Source: SAR92 clade bacterium H231 (GTDB lineage: Bacteria; Pseudomonadota; Gammaproteobacteria; Pseudomonadales; Porticoccaceae). From it: DNA of 64,000 nt. Where the stretch lies: positions 124,001 through 188,000 of the forward strand of contig JAOALC010000002.1 of NCBI GenBank assembly GCA_025153775.1. Direction: 5' to 3'. This document shows positions 44,474 to 54,327 of this stretch, piece by piece. The notes below the pieces were generated by a model. It ran no database searches and was not told the DNA's origin. It worked only from the letters and a program-made list of their open reading frames with translations. The stretch's first letter is position 1. Every line of letters starts with the position of its first letter. The position numbers were made by a program, and so were the translations under genes.

Positions 44474-45703
44474 ATGAGCAATACAGAATCCGCTGTAGTT
44501 ATCGGCGGCAGTCATGCCGCAGTCCAGTTAGTGATCAGCCTGAGGCAAAATGGCTGGGAAGGCAGTATCAGCATAATTAGTGATGAACCCCACCTGCCCT
44601 ACCATCGCCCACCTCTATCCAAGGCCTATCTTGCTGGCGATATCAGCGAAGATCAGCTAGCTCTGCGGGCGAGCGCCGCCTACGAAAAACTGGATGTCAG
44701 CTTTAAGCTTGGCGTCACTGTGGTTGCCATAGATACAGAAAATCGTCAACTTCAGCTCGACAGTGGCGAAACGGTTCACTTTAGCAAGCTCGCCCTATGC
44801 ACAGGTGCCAGGGCGCGCCCATTGGCTATTGCTGGTGCCGATCTTCAGGCTGTCCACTATCTGCGCACCATGGATGATGTAAAAGGTATTCAGCAATCGG
44901 CGGCTTCAGCTAAATCTGCGGTCATTATTGGTGGTGGCTACATTGGCCTAGAGACTGCTGCATCCCTGACTAAACTGGGTGTTGCTGTCACTGTGTTGGA
45001 AACCGAATCACGACTGTTGCAGCGGGTTGCCTCCGAGACAACCTCCGAATTTTATCTGCGCCTGCATCAGGAACAGGGGGTTAGGGTTAAATTAAACACA
45101 CAGGCCTCCGCTATTCTGGGAGAGACCAGTGTCACAGGCGTATCCTGCGGCGATAAACATATAATTGATGCCGATATGGTGATTATCGGCATTGGTGTTA
45201 TCCCCAACACTGAGCTAGCTAAAGACGCCGGATTGGCAGTAGATAACGGAATTCTGGTCAACGAATTTGCCCAGACCAGCCATGCTGATATTGTCGCTGC
45301 AGGTGACTGCACCAACCACCCGAACGCCCTGCTGGGCCGAACCCTGCGTCTGGAGTCAGTGCCCAATGCCACTGAGCAAGCCAAGACCGCGGCGGCCAGT
45401 CTCTGCGGTATCGAAAAACCCTATAGCGAATTGCCCTGGTTCTGGTCGGATCAGTACGATGTTAAGTTGCAGATTGCGGGTATCAATCAGGGCTACACAG
45501 ATGTAACCATAAGAGGGGATAAAACCAGCCGTAGCTTTACTGTCTTTTATTTAAATAACAGTAAAATTCTGGCCGCCGACTGCATAAATCGACCCAAAGA
45601 TTTTATGCTGGCCAAAAAACTAATTTTGCAGAACAAGTCCATAGACACAACAGTGCTAGCCGATGAAACGGCAGAACTAAAGACATTAATAACGGAGCAG
45701 TAA
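44474..45703 (+). CDS. FAD-dependent ferredoxin reductase
   Basis: A 409-residue NAD(P)H:ferredoxin reductase of the putidaredoxin reductase type. FAD site: VVIGGSHAAVQLVISL; then LPYHRPPLSKAYL; NADH Rossmann VIIGGGYIGLETAASL; second FAD motif DIVAAGDCT. The C-terminal reductase domain is present. It passes electrons from NADH to the [2Fe-2S] ferredoxin encoded one base downstream. Such pairs usually serve a cytochrome P450 or ring-hydroxylating oxygenase; none is in the window. Confidence 0.92.
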   Translation: MSNTESAVVIGGSHAAVQLVISLRQNGWEGSISIISDEPHLPYHRPPLSKAYLAGDISEDQLALRASAAYEKLDVSFKLGVTVVAIDTENRQLQLDSGETVHFSKLALCTGARARPLAIAGADLQAVHYLRTMDDVKGIQQSAASAKSAVIIGGGYIGLETAASLTKLGVAVTVLETESRLLQRVASETTSEFYLRLHQEQGVRVKLNTQASAILGETSVTGVSCGDKHIIDADMVIIGIGVIPNTELAKDAGLAVDNGILVNEFAQTSHADIVAAGDCTNHPNALLGRTLRLESVPNATEQAKTAAASLCGIEKPYSELPWFWSDQYDVKLQIAGINQGYTDVTIRGDKTSRSFTVFYLNNSKILAADCINRPKDFMLAKKLILQNKSIDTTVLADETAELKTLITEQ

Positions 45704-45704
45704 T

Positions 45705-46025
45705 ATGCCAGTAATCAACTATATAGAAGCCGACGGAACTGAATACAGCGTCAATGTTGCAGAGGGCGTCAGCCTGATGCAGGGTGCACTGGACAATATG
45801 ATCGATGGCATTATTGCCGAGTGCGGCGGTTGCTGCGTGTGCTGCACCTGTCACTGCATGATTGACCCCGCCTGGAGTGATGCTGCAGGCAGTGCAGCAG
45901 CGGATGAAGCAGAGATGCTGGAGATGGTTGATAACACAGAGGAAACCAGTCGTCTGGCCTGTCAGGTCAAGGTAACCTCAGCTATGGAAGGCATGGTAGT
46001 ACGCTTGCCTGAGTCTCAGTACTAA
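45705..46025 (+). CDS. [2Fe-2S] ferredoxin, adrenodoxin type, cysteine-rich
   Basis: A 106-residue vertebrate-type ferredoxin. The cluster ligands C-x5-C-x2-C are in ECGGCCVCCTCHC and the fourth Cys is in SRLACQVKV. Compared with the usual CGGACACATCHV, three more cysteines appear (positions +3, +7 and +11 from the first ligand), making seven Cys in twelve residues. Electron partner of the reductase one base upstream. The gene is followed three bases later by an acyl-CoA synthetase, so all three are one operon. Confidence 0.93.
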   Translation: MPVINYIEADGTEYSVNVAEGVSLMQGALDNMIDGIIAECGGCCVCCTCHCMIDPAWSDAAGSAAADEAEMLEMVDNTEETSRLACQVKVTSAMEGMVVRLPESQY

Positions 46026-46028
46026 ACA

Positions 46029-47702
46029 ATGAATAGACAACAGGTGCTAGCCGCAATCACAGCCCCAGGGCAGCCACTGGAAATGGTGGAAATGGACGTC
46101 TACGGCAGCAGCTGCCGCGGCTACAAAAACGCCCCAGCCAGCCTGCGCGACCTCTTTGAGCAGAATCTGACTGACGAAACCTTTATTGTTTTCGACCAAG
46201 AGCGCTATACCTTCAGGGATATCTGGGCCCATTCCAGTGCCATTGGGCAGGGCCTGGTGTCCGATTATGGCATCCAAAAGGGCGATTGCGTGGCAATATG
46301 CATGCGCAATTTCCCTGAATGGATTATGGCCTTTCAGGCGATCACTTCGATTGGCGCCATTGCCGTAGGCATGAATTCCCTGTGGCAAGCTGAGGAAATT
46401 GACTATGGCCTGCAAGACAGTGGCTGCAAACTGCTGATCGCAGACCAGGAGCGTATTGATCTGGTAGTAAAGGCTGAGATTCAACTCAGCTGTGAAACTT
46501 TGCTAGTGCGCGGAGAACAGACCACTGATCTGCCTCGCTGGGAAGATTTACAAGAAAAATTCGCAGGCAACCTTATGCCCACGGCAGAGATCGCACCCAT
46601 AGACGATGCCATTATCTTCTTCACATCAGGCTCTACTGGACGCCCTAAAGGCGTGGTGTCCAGCAATCTCGCTATTATGAGTGCCCTGTTAAGCTGGGAA
46701 GTTGCTATTACAGGATGGATTTTATTGCGCGGTGAAGCACCTGCCCCGCCAGAGCATCAACCAGCTGGTTTACTGGCCGTGCCGCTTTTCCATGTCACTG
46801 GCTGCCATGCCATATTCCTGATGGCATTTCGCAACCAGACCAAGCTTGTGCTTATGCGAAAATGGAGCCCGCAGCTTGCGGCGCAACTTGTTGAGCAAGA
46901 GAAAATCAGCTCTTTCACCGCCCCCCCGGCCATGACTGCCGACCTGATTTATAGCGCCCAACAGGGAGGTCATGACCTGTCCTCATTGGTGATGGTAGGT
47001 GGCGGTGGCGCCGCGCGATCGCCCGAGCAGGTAAGAGGTATTGATGCCGTCTTTGAAAACGCTATGCCCAATACCGGCTGGGGCATGACCGAAACCAATG
47101 CCATCGGCACTGCGATAGCAGGCGGAAACTATCTGGAGCGCCCAGGTAGTTCTGGTCAACCGGCTGCCGTCTTAGATATTCGCATTGTTGACGAAGAGGA
47201 TAATGAGCGTCCCAAAGGGGAGCGTGGCGAAGTTCAGATTCGTGGCACCAGCATGTTCCGAGGCTACTGGAATAATCCAGAGGCCACCGCCAATTCCCTT
47301 GTCGATGGCTGGTTTAAAACTGGTGATATCGGCTATATGGACGAAGAGGACTATCTATTTATTGTCGACCGCATTAAAGATATGGTAATTCGCGGTGGGG
47401 AGAATATAGGTTGCGGCGAAGTAGAAGCCGCCCTGCTAGAGCACCCGCTGATTCGCGAGGCTGCCGTCTACTCGGTACCAGACCAGCGCCTGGGAGAAGA
47501 GGTGGGAGCTACCATTTACTCCGAGGGCGCAGATATTGACGACGGAGAGTTGCGGGAATTTTTAGCCACCAGAATCGCCAGATTCAAAATCCCCAGATAT
47601 ATTCAGGTTTCTGATGCCCTGTTACCAAGGACAGCTTCAGAAAAAATCTATAAGTTGCACATTAAACAGCAGGCACTGGCAGCGCTGAATATAGGCTCTT
47701 AA
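46029..47702 (+). CDS. AMP-dependent acyl-CoA synthetase/ligase
   Basis: A 557-residue ANL superfamily enzyme. Motifs: FFTSGSTGRPKGVV (A3), GWGMTETNA (A5), GWFKTGDIGYMDEEDYLF (A7), RGGENIGCGEVEAALLEHP (A8), and C-terminal LPRTASEKIYKL with the adenylation Lys (the usual Gly before Lys is Glu here). It activates a carboxylic acid to its CoA ester. With a ferredoxin and reductase in the same operon, it may act on a product of an oxygenase (fatty, terpenoid or aromatic acid). Overlaps the convergent asparaginase-like gene by four bases. Confidence 0.9.
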   Translation: MNRQQVLAAITAPGQPLEMVEMDVYGSSCRGYKNAPASLRDLFEQNLTDETFIVFDQERYTFRDIWAHSSAIGQGLVSDYGIQKGDCVAICMRNFPEWIMAFQAITSIGAIAVGMNSLWQAEEIDYGLQDSGCKLLIADQERIDLVVKAEIQLSCETLLVRGEQTTDLPRWEDLQEKFAGNLMPTAEIAPIDDAIIFFTSGSTGRPKGVVSSNLAIMSALLSWEVAITGWILLRGEAPAPPEHQPAGLLAVPLFHVTGCHAIFLMAFRNQTKLVLMRKWSPQLAAQLVEQEKISSFTAPPAMTADLIYSAQQGGHDLSSLVMVGGGGAARSPEQVRGIDAVFENAMPNTGWGMTETNAIGTAIAGGNYLERPGSSGQPAAVLDIRIVDEEDNERPKGERGEVQIRGTSMFRGYWNNPEATANSLVDGWFKTGDIGYMDEEDYLFIVDRIKDMVIRGGENIGCGEVEAALLEHPLIREAAVYSVPDQRLGEEVGATIYSEGADIDDGELREFLATRIARFKIPRYIQVSDALLPRTASEKIYKLHIKQQALAALNIGS

Positions 47703-48184
47703 CTGCTGGCCTCAAATCGACTTTCGGCGTGATTTTTCACCACCTGATCAGCGGCAAAAACCTGGCCGCTCATCGCTATATAGACGCCCGCCGGCTTGGA
47801 TTGCAGACCACCAATGGCACAACCAATATTAAATATGGCATCAGTGCGAGAAAAAGCAGCAGGCTGCAGCGCACCGGTGAGAAAGATACATTTGCCTGAA
47901 ATATCAGTCAGCCATTTGGCCGTCTCAACCATGCCATCTGTGCCGTGGGTAATCAGAATTTTATCCGCCTCGGAGTCCGCAACAGCCTGCCGAATCTGAC
48001 GACGGTGATCATCGGTCATATCCAGGCTATCGAGCCTTAACAGAGATTCAACACTGTATTCAAACCCCACATGCATCTGCTGCAACATATCTGCCACAAT
48101 GGGCTCACCAATTTGAAATTCACTCAGAGCATCAAAATAAATCTTATCTATAGTCCCGCCAGTGGTGAAGACCTGCAATTGCAT
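47699..48184 (-). CDS. Asparaginase-like protein, N-terminal domain only
   Basis: A 161-residue protein matching only the N-terminal domain of L-asparaginase: FTTGGTIDKIYFD (first catalytic Thr) and ITHGTDGMVETA (second catalytic Thr-Asp). The C-terminal domain (about 170 residues) is absent, yet the frame is intact and starts at the pepQ stop (one-base overlap), so it is a translated short form rather than a decayed gene. Short asparaginase-domain proteins exist as a family in proteobacteria; activity unknown. Last gene of the pepQ operon. Confidence 0.8.
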   Translation of the reverse strand: MQLQVFTTGGTIDKIYFDALSEFQIGEPIVADMLQQMHVGFEYSVESLLRLDSLDMTDDHRRQIRQAVADSEADKILITHGTDGMVETAKWLTDISGKCIFLTGALQPAAFSRTDAIFNIGCAIGGLQSKPAGVYIAMSGQVFAADQVVKNHAESRFEASS

Positions 48185-49557
48185 TATTGGCTTCCTGCAA
48201 AAGCAGCGCGAGTCAGATTCTCCAGCGAATTGTCGGCATGGACAACAATATTATCTTCGATACGAATGCCGCCATAGGGCACAAACTCATCAACCCGAGA
48301 CCAGTTAACCGAGTTAGCATGCTCGCCAGCTTTAAGCTTCTCAAGAAAAGCCGGAATAAAATAGACCCCGGGCTCCACGGTATGAATCTGATTCGCCACC
48401 ATGGGCGCGCCAGAGCGAAGCTTGGGGTATTTCTCTGGTGGCGGTAAAATATCACCCTGAGCATTGGCCAGCTGGCCGCCTTTATCATGCACATTGCAGC
48501 CCAGATGATGGCCTAAGCCATGGGGGTAAAAAGCACCGGCAATATCATTGGCAACTGCCTCTTCCGCCGATATTTTGAGCACATCAAATTCAATTAGTAT
48601 CTCAGCAATTTTATGCTGAGACAGCACATGTATATCCACTGGGCTCTTGCCAATTCCACCCTGGGCACAGAGCTCTAGCTGCTTCTTGTCCATCAACTCA
48701 ATCATGGCTGCAAAGTCACTGCCCGCATCATAGGCATAGGTGCGGGTAATGTCCGAGGCGTAGCCATAGACCTCTACCCCGGCATCAATCAAAAAACTGC
48801 GCGGCGTCTGGGGCTGCTTAAATAAATTATGGTGATGCAGTACCGCAGCATGCTCATTGACCCCGGCAATAATGCCATAGGGCATTTCACTCTCTCGGCA
48901 ATCGCAGGCAGCCAGGTAAGCAGCGGCAATCTGCACTTCAGAGGCGCCGGCCACAAAGGCTTGCTGAGCCGCCCTGTGGGCTGGCGCCGCTCGGCGATTT
49001 GCCTCACGCACACATTCTTGTTCATAGGGAGTTTTACCCCGGCGCTGATAATCAATCTGGTGAATAACTGCCTGTGGATTCCAGTGCTCAGCCAACGCCT
49101 CCAGCTCATTGGTTTCATTGATAAATGCAGTGGCAGTGCCGAGGAATTTCTTTACCTGGTCAACAGTCGCATATTCAACAATTTCAAACGCCTGCTCAAA
49201 ACCTGGCGGCAGAGTTTCCGGGGCCGTGTGCCAGATATCTTCAACAGTCAGTAAGAATAATCTCGGTTTGCTAGCAGCCGCGGTGATCTGCAAATAGCAG
49301 CCTGCTCTGGTAGCCAGGGGAACCCATTCACGAAAGTAGGGATTGGCTTTAAATGAGTAAGCCATATCGTCCTGGAATTGCATTTTAGTCTCGCCAGACC
49401 CAATTAATATCTCTTGGTAGCCAGTAGCTTCCAATATGGACTGAAAGCGCGCTATTTTGTCGGCGATATGGCGCTGATAGAGCTGCGCCATCTCACTGCC
49501 ATAGGCAGTCGGATTAGCTCTTGAGAGCTGTTGATCGATTGGCTGAAACTGATTCAT
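48184..49557 (-). CDS. pepQ: Xaa-Pro dipeptidase (prolidase) PepQ
   Basis: A 457-residue M24 metallopeptidase. The dinuclear metal ligands are visible: Asp in FLIDAGVEVYGYASDITR (both Asp), His in HGLGHHLGCNVHD, Glu in HTVEPGVYF and Glu in GGIRIEDNI. The N-terminal creatinase-like domain precedes. It hydrolyses dipeptides with C-terminal proline in the cytoplasm; homologues (OPAA) also split organophosphates. TTG at 49566 could start the frame three codons earlier, but ATG 49557 is preferred. E. coli PepQ has 443 residues. Confidence 0.92.
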   Translation of the reverse strand: MNQFQPIDQQLSRANPTAYGSEMAQLYQRHIADKIARFQSILEATGYQEILIGSGETKMQFQDDMAYSFKANPYFREWVPLATRAGCYLQITAAASKPRLFLLTVEDIWHTAPETLPPGFEQAFEIVEYATVDQVKKFLGTATAFINETNELEALAEHWNPQAVIHQIDYQRRGKTPYEQECVREANRRAAPAHRAAQQAFVAGASEVQIAAAYLAACDCRESEMPYGIIAGVNEHAAVLHHHNLFKQPQTPRSFLIDAGVEVYGYASDITRTYAYDAGSDFAAMIELMDKKQLELCAQGGIGKSPVDIHVLSQHKIAEILIEFDVLKISAEEAVANDIAGAFYPHGLGHHLGCNVHDKGGQLANAQGDILPPPEKYPKLRSGAPMVANQIHTVEPGVYFIPAFLEKLKAGEHANSVNWSRVDEFVPYGGIRIEDNIVVHADNSLENLTRAAFAGSQ

Positions 49558-49619
49558 GGTACGCAATACCTTTTATACTCTGATGCAAATAAAACCTAAT
49601 CATAGCACCCTATTTTGAC

Positions 49620-50903
49620 CTAAACCTGCCTGATCACACCCGCTTCAGGGTCGTTAAAAATATCTGTATCCATATAGCCTTCAGTTTTAGCCACCACGCT
49701 GGTAACCATGGCATCGCCGGTCACATTGGTGGCCGTGCGCATCATATCCAGCAGTCGATCAACGCCAATAATCAGGCCAATGCCCTCTACCGGAAGACCT
49801 ACCTGATTGAGCACCATCACCAGCATCACCAGGCCCACACCGGGCACTGCTGCAGTGCCGATTGATGCCAGGGTCGCAGTCAGCACTACGGTGAGATAGT
49901 CATCCATACCCAAGCCAATATTGTAGGCCTGAGCGATAAATACTGTAGCCACCCCCTGCATAATTGCGGTGCCATCCATATTAATGGTCGCACCCAGGGG
50001 CACAGTGAAAGATGCAACGCTGTTGTTAACACCCATTCGATGCTCCACCGTGCGCAGAGTCACCGGCATAGTGGCGCCACTAGATGCAGTACTAAATGCA
50101 AACATCAGCGCCGGGCGCATCTTGCTGAGGAAGCGTCTGACACTCAGACCGGTGACAGTTTTGAAAATCAGGGAATAGACACCGAAGCTATGCAACAGCA
50201 GCACGAATACCACGGTGAAAAAATACTTGGCCAAACTTAAAATCACGCCAATACCCAAGCCGGCAAATAACTTGGCTAACAGGCAGAAGATGCCATAGGG
50301 CGCCAGATTCATAAGAATCATCACCATCTTCATAATCACTTCGTTTAATGCGCTAAATACCCCGCCAACTCGCTGGCCAGTCTCGCCACTTTTTGAAATA
50401 GCAAAACCCATCAACAGGGAAAACACTATCACCTGCAATATGCTGCCCTGAGCCATGGATTGGATTGGGTTGCTGGGGAACATATTAATAATTGTGGTTT
50501 TTAATGGCGGCGCTTCCTTGGCGACAAACTCTGATGCCATCGCAAGATCTACACCCACACCAGGTTGAACAATGCTTGCCACTGTAACCGCCAATGCAAT
50601 CGCTAAAGCAGTGGTAGTCATATACAGGGCTATGGTTTTACTGGCTACCACACCCATACGTGAATTATTGCCCAGGGAGGCAACACCACAGACCAGAGAG
50701 ACAAATACCAGGGGTACAACAAGGAGTTTTAATGAACGGACAAAGATCTGTCCGACGGTGTCAAACAAACCGTTGACCAGATACAGGTCAATCCAGCTTT
50801 GCAGACCAGCCGAAAGTATATTTCCACTGGAGAGAAAATTAAGAAGGGCCCCCAACAGGAGGCCCAACAACATTGCAGTTACTATTCGCTGAGTCAGACT
50901 CAT
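49620..50903 (-). CDS. Dicarboxylate/amino acid:cation symporter (DAACS)
   Basis: A 427-residue carrier of the glutamate/aspartate/C4-dicarboxylate family. Landmarks are the serine-rich hairpin TASSGATMPVTL, the PLGATINMDGTAIMQG segment (TM7 with NMDGT) and GVDRLLDMMRTATNVTGDA (TM8 with the substrate Asp and Asn). It imports acidic or small neutral amino acids or dicarboxylates with Na+ or H+. Between the TonB-dependent receptor and pepQ, all leftward; 62 bases to pepQ. Confidence 0.92.
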   Translation of the reverse strand: MSLTQRIVTAMLLGLLLGALLNFLSSGNILSAGLQSWIDLYLVNGLFDTVGQIFVRSLKLLVVPLVFVSLVCGVASLGNNSRMGVVASKTIALYMTTTALAIALAVTVASIVQPGVGVDLAMASEFVAKEAPPLKTTIINMFPSNPIQSMAQGSILQVIVFSLLMGFAISKSGETGQRVGGVFSALNEVIMKMVMILMNLAPYGIFCLLAKLFAGLGIGVILSLAKYFFTVVFVLLLHSFGVYSLIFKTVTGLSVRRFLSKMRPALMFAFSTASSGATMPVTLRTVEHRMGVNNSVASFTVPLGATINMDGTAIMQGVATVFIAQAYNIGLGMDDYLTVVLTATLASIGTAAVPGVGLVMLVMVLNQVGLPVEGIGLIIGVDRLLDMMRTATNVTGDAMVTSVVAKTEGYMDTDIFNDPEAGVIRQV

Positions 50904-50972
50904 TATTCAACCCTGTTACTAAAAAGAGAAAATGTAATGAGCCCGCTCAGCCAGTTCTAATTATGCCTCTAA

Positions 50973-53384
50973 TTAAAAGCTGTAGTTAGCTCGCAAGTAC
51001 CATGAACCACCTTCGTAGTTTGCCGCGGTACGACGTGGGTATTGCAGGCCCACACTCATACGGTTGGCATTGGGTGCGCCAATTTCATCGACATATTCGT
51101 CGAGGATATTAGAGCCGCCAGCAGTGATTCGCAGGTTTTCGCTAACATCATAACCCAGTTCGATATCCAAGTAGACAATGCTATCAATCTGCGCCGATGG
51201 AGATGAAGCCGCGCCAATGGTGCCACGCTCATCATAGTGCTCACCATAGAAGTTTAGGCGGGCCATCAGGCTAAGGTCATCACTGATATTAGTCAGAGTA
51301 TTGATCACCCAGCGGCTTTCCGGGTAGTTGTTCTCAATATCTTCAATCAGCGAGTCGCTTACTGGCTTAATACCATTGATGGTCTTCTGACCGGTAACGT
51401 CGATGGTATTGTGGTTAAACGCCAGACTAGCAGTGGTATCCATACCGGACATTAGCTCGAATGAAGAAGACAGTACCAGGTCGAAACCCTGATGTTCTAT
51501 ATCCAGTGCATTGGTGTAGAAAGAAACTGAACCACCAGTACCATTGGGGATATCGCCTGTGCGATAGATGCGGTCATCAACGGCAACCTGATACATATCA
51601 AAGGTCAGAGTCATGCTGTCAGTCAGGTCAGTAGTAAAACCAAGACTTAGGTTAACCGACTCTTCCTCTTTCAGTGGTGCTCCACCAGCCGCCAGTGCAG
51701 CTGCACTGGTTGGACGTACCAGACCCTCTTCAACCTGCAAGCCAGTAGTGCCATCAAAAGTAGTGATAACAGTACTTACATTGGCCTGGCCAGGTGTAGG
51801 AGCATGGAAACCAGTCGACATGGAACCGCGGATAGTCAGGCTGTCGCTCACAGTGTAACGACCAGCAACCTTACCGTTGGCAGTGCTACCAAAGTCAGAG
51901 AAGTCCTCATAGCGCACGGCGTATTGCATCAACAGATCGTCGCTAATATCGTGCTCTAAATCAGCATATACGGCTACGTTATCTCTTGAGAATGCCCCGG
52001 CATCTGCAGGCTTAACACTGCTCATACCACTGGTATTACCATTGATAGCTGCAATCTCGCCAGGCACTGTAGTGAAGGTTTCTTCACGCCATTCAAGACC
52101 CATAGCAAAATTCATATCAGAACCAATAGCCTTGCTAAAGTCGGCGTTAAAGTTAATTTCTTCCTGATCGTAGCCACCCAGATCAAAGTCACGCTGGAAA
52201 GAACCGTCAGCAGCTACACCCTGGTTGGGTGCTGTGGTGTTATTCAGCAGATAACGCAGTTCATTAGCACCGCGACCCAGGCTGATATCATAGGTCATAC
52301 CAGAGGCCATCTCACCGCGAATACCACCGACCAGAGTCATATCGGTCTGAGCGCCATCCAAATAAGGAGTGTAACCCTGACGCAATGTGCCTGGTACCCA
52401 GTTGTCTTCCTGACAGAGCGCCGCGATGGTGCTATGTCCGGTAGAGCAATCTGAGTCATAACCTGCACGGTAGAAGAAGCGGTAACGACCATCGGTCTCC
52501 GCATAGCCACCGTGGGCATAGAGCTCAACACCAGAATTTGGATCTGTCATGCCAGCGTTAAAGAACAAACGATCGCCACTAGTTTCAGGACGGCCCCAGC
52601 TCTGTACAAAGGGTGCATCACCGAAAGGAGAATCCGCACCTACATTGGGTACGCCGGCGTCAATCAGGCCCTGACCAACAGGACGCTGAATACCACGCGA
52701 AAGCGCGTCGTTATCAACTGATTCAAAGCTAACATTCAAGAAGCCATTTTCGCCAAGAGCAAAACCGCCATTGGCGGCAACTTTTGACGACTGCTCACCC
52801 TCAAAGAATTCACCGTGCTGAACCTGGATAGATCCGCCTTCAGAGGCATCTTTTAACTGCAGGTTCATTACACCGGCAATGGCATCAGAACCATACTGAG
52901 CCGCTGCACCATCGCGCAATACTTCAATATTCTTTAGCGCAATGCCTGGAATCATAGCCACATCAACACCATGGGCACCATTACCAGCTGCAGGCGCGAA
53001 GAACTGTACCAGTGCAGAACGGTGACGACGCTTGCCATTAACCAGGACTAGGGCCTGATCAGGAGCCATACCACGCAGAGATGTAGGGCGGATAAATGCA
53101 CTGCCATCACCAGTTGCTGGCGTCGCTGTATAAGAAGGCACCAGTGCTTTCAAGGTGTCAGTGATATCTGCCTGGTTACCAAAGGCTGAAATCTCAGCTT
53201 CGGAAAATACATCTACAGGTACTGTTGAATCTGTGGCAGATCTAGGCTTGTTGCTTCTGCTACCCATAATTACTACTTCTTCCAGCTCAATGGCTTCACC
53301 ACCCTGCGCAAATGCAGGCTGCGCTGATGCCACAACCGCGGAAACTGCCACCGCTACTAACGAGGCTTTTTTAAAATAAGTCAT
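50973..53384 (-). CDS. TonB-dependent outer membrane receptor
   Basis: An 803-residue receptor. Signal peptide ends at AFA (residue about 26), followed by a TonB-box-like EEVVIMGS, a plug domain (about 50-165, with PTSLRGMAPDQALVLVNGKRRH and VLRDGAAAQYGSDAIAGV) and a 22-strand barrel ending in YLRANYSF with terminal Phe. The plug is of the type common in marine bacteria for peptides or carbohydrates rather than siderophores, but the ligand is unknown. GGGGGAG precedes ATG. Flanked by catabolic genes on the same strand. Confidence 0.93.
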   Translation of the reverse strand: MTYFKKASLVAVAVSAVVASAQPAFAQGGEAIELEEVVIMGSRSNKPRSATDSTVPVDVFSEAEISAFGNQADITDTLKALVPSYTATPATGDGSAFIRPTSLRGMAPDQALVLVNGKRRHRSALVQFFAPAAGNGAHGVDVAMIPGIALKNIEVLRDGAAAQYGSDAIAGVMNLQLKDASEGGSIQVQHGEFFEGEQSSKVAANGGFALGENGFLNVSFESVDNDALSRGIQRPVGQGLIDAGVPNVGADSPFGDAPFVQSWGRPETSGDRLFFNAGMTDPNSGVELYAHGGYAETDGRYRFFYRAGYDSDCSTGHSTIAALCQEDNWVPGTLRQGYTPYLDGAQTDMTLVGGIRGEMASGMTYDISLGRGANELRYLLNNTTAPNQGVAADGSFQRDFDLGGYDQEEINFNADFSKAIGSDMNFAMGLEWREETFTTVPGEIAAINGNTSGMSSVKPADAGAFSRDNVAVYADLEHDISDDLLMQYAVRYEDFSDFGSTANGKVAGRYTVSDSLTIRGSMSTGFHAPTPGQANVSTVITTFDGTTGLQVEEGLVRPTSAAALAAGGAPLKEEESVNLSLGFTTDLTDSMTLTFDMYQVAVDDRIYRTGDIPNGTGGSVSFYTNALDIEHQGFDLVLSSSFELMSGMDTTASLAFNHNTIDVTGQKTINGIKPVSDSLIEDIENNYPESRWVINTLTNISDDLSLMARLNFYGEHYDERGTIGAASSPSAQIDSIVYLDIELGYDVSENLRITAGGSNILDEYVDEIGAPNANRMSVGLQYPRRTAANYEGGSWYLRANYSF

Positions 53385-53509
53385 GCTACTCCCCCAAAAA
53401 AAATTGTTTTATAAATTACTTTTTACTGCTTCTAAAGCTTATGCTTCTATACGACGAATAGGAACCCTTCGTCACTCACTTCATCCTGTTTTACCACTTC
53501 TTATCGACT

Positions 53510-54313
53510 TTAGAGCCCTATAACCGCTCTAGCCTCGAACCCTGTTGCAACAGTGCGCTGAAAACCTTCAACAGCATCTGCAACCTGAGTAACTAATGCA
53601 CTGTTGTCTGATGCTGTGTCACCATTCACCAGCTGCATATTATTTTCAAAACCCACACGGGCATGCCCACCCAGCTCAGCAGCCAATAGCATACAGGCTG
53701 CCTCTGAAGCTCCAAATGCACAGACAGACCAAACCACATCGTCTGCTACTGCCCTTAGCATAGGCAATAACTCCTCCGGTGAAGACGCCCCTGTCTTACT
53801 GTAACGTCCGAGCACAAATAGAACACAAACTCTGTCACCAGGTATTATTCCCCGCTGACGCAGCGAGTTAAAGCGCATCACATCCTCAATGGAATATAAA
53901 ATATATTGCGGGCAAATTTTCTCTGCCTGCAGCCAGCTAAAAAACGTAGCAGCTCTGACTTCGTCGTCAGCATGGGCGCAAAGCTCACGAATAGCTAGTG
54001 AAACCGCCTCAGGCTTTACCTGCCGAACCATATCAATTTGCTGATCCACGCTGTAGATTCCCACCGCCTCTGTAGTGATCTGAATAATCATATCCGGCCC
54101 AACCGCATCGCGCACTGTGGTTGTCGCCAGCCTGTAGGCATCTACATCCAAAGAATGGCCGCCCTGTACATCGCGCACATGCAAGTGCACCATGCAGGCA
54201 CCAGCCTCCTGACACTGCACAGCGGTTGCCGCCAACTCTGCTGGACTAATGGGCAGTGCTGGATGATCGGTTTTTTGCTTGCGGGCACCATTGGGCGCCA
54301 CAGCAATCATCAT
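53510..54313 (-). CDS. BKACE (DUF849) beta-keto acid cleavage enzyme
   Basis: A 267-residue DUF849 protein, related to 3-keto-5-aminohexanoate cleavage enzyme Kce. Zinc ligands are His43 and His45 in VHLHVRD and Glu223 in VGFENN. Family members split a beta-keto acid with acetyl-CoA into acetoacetate and a new CoA ester; substrate is set by active-site residues and is not known here. It begins 14 bases after the stop of the class III aminotransferase, which may make its beta-keto substrate from a beta-amino acid. Confidence 0.9.
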   Translation of the reverse strand: MMIAVAPNGARKQKTDHPALPISPAELAATAVQCQEAGACMVHLHVRDVQGGHSLDVDAYRLATTTVRDAVGPDMIIQITTEAVGIYSVDQQIDMVRQVKPEAVSLAIRELCAHADDEVRAATFFSWLQAEKICPQYILYSIEDVMRFNSLRQRGIIPGDRVCVLFVLGRYSKTGASSPEELLPMLRAVADDVVWSVCAFGASEAACMLLAAELGGHARVGFENNMQLVNGDTASDNSALVTQVADAVEGFQRTVATGFEARAVIGL

Positions 54314-54327
54314 AGGTATTTTAGTAG

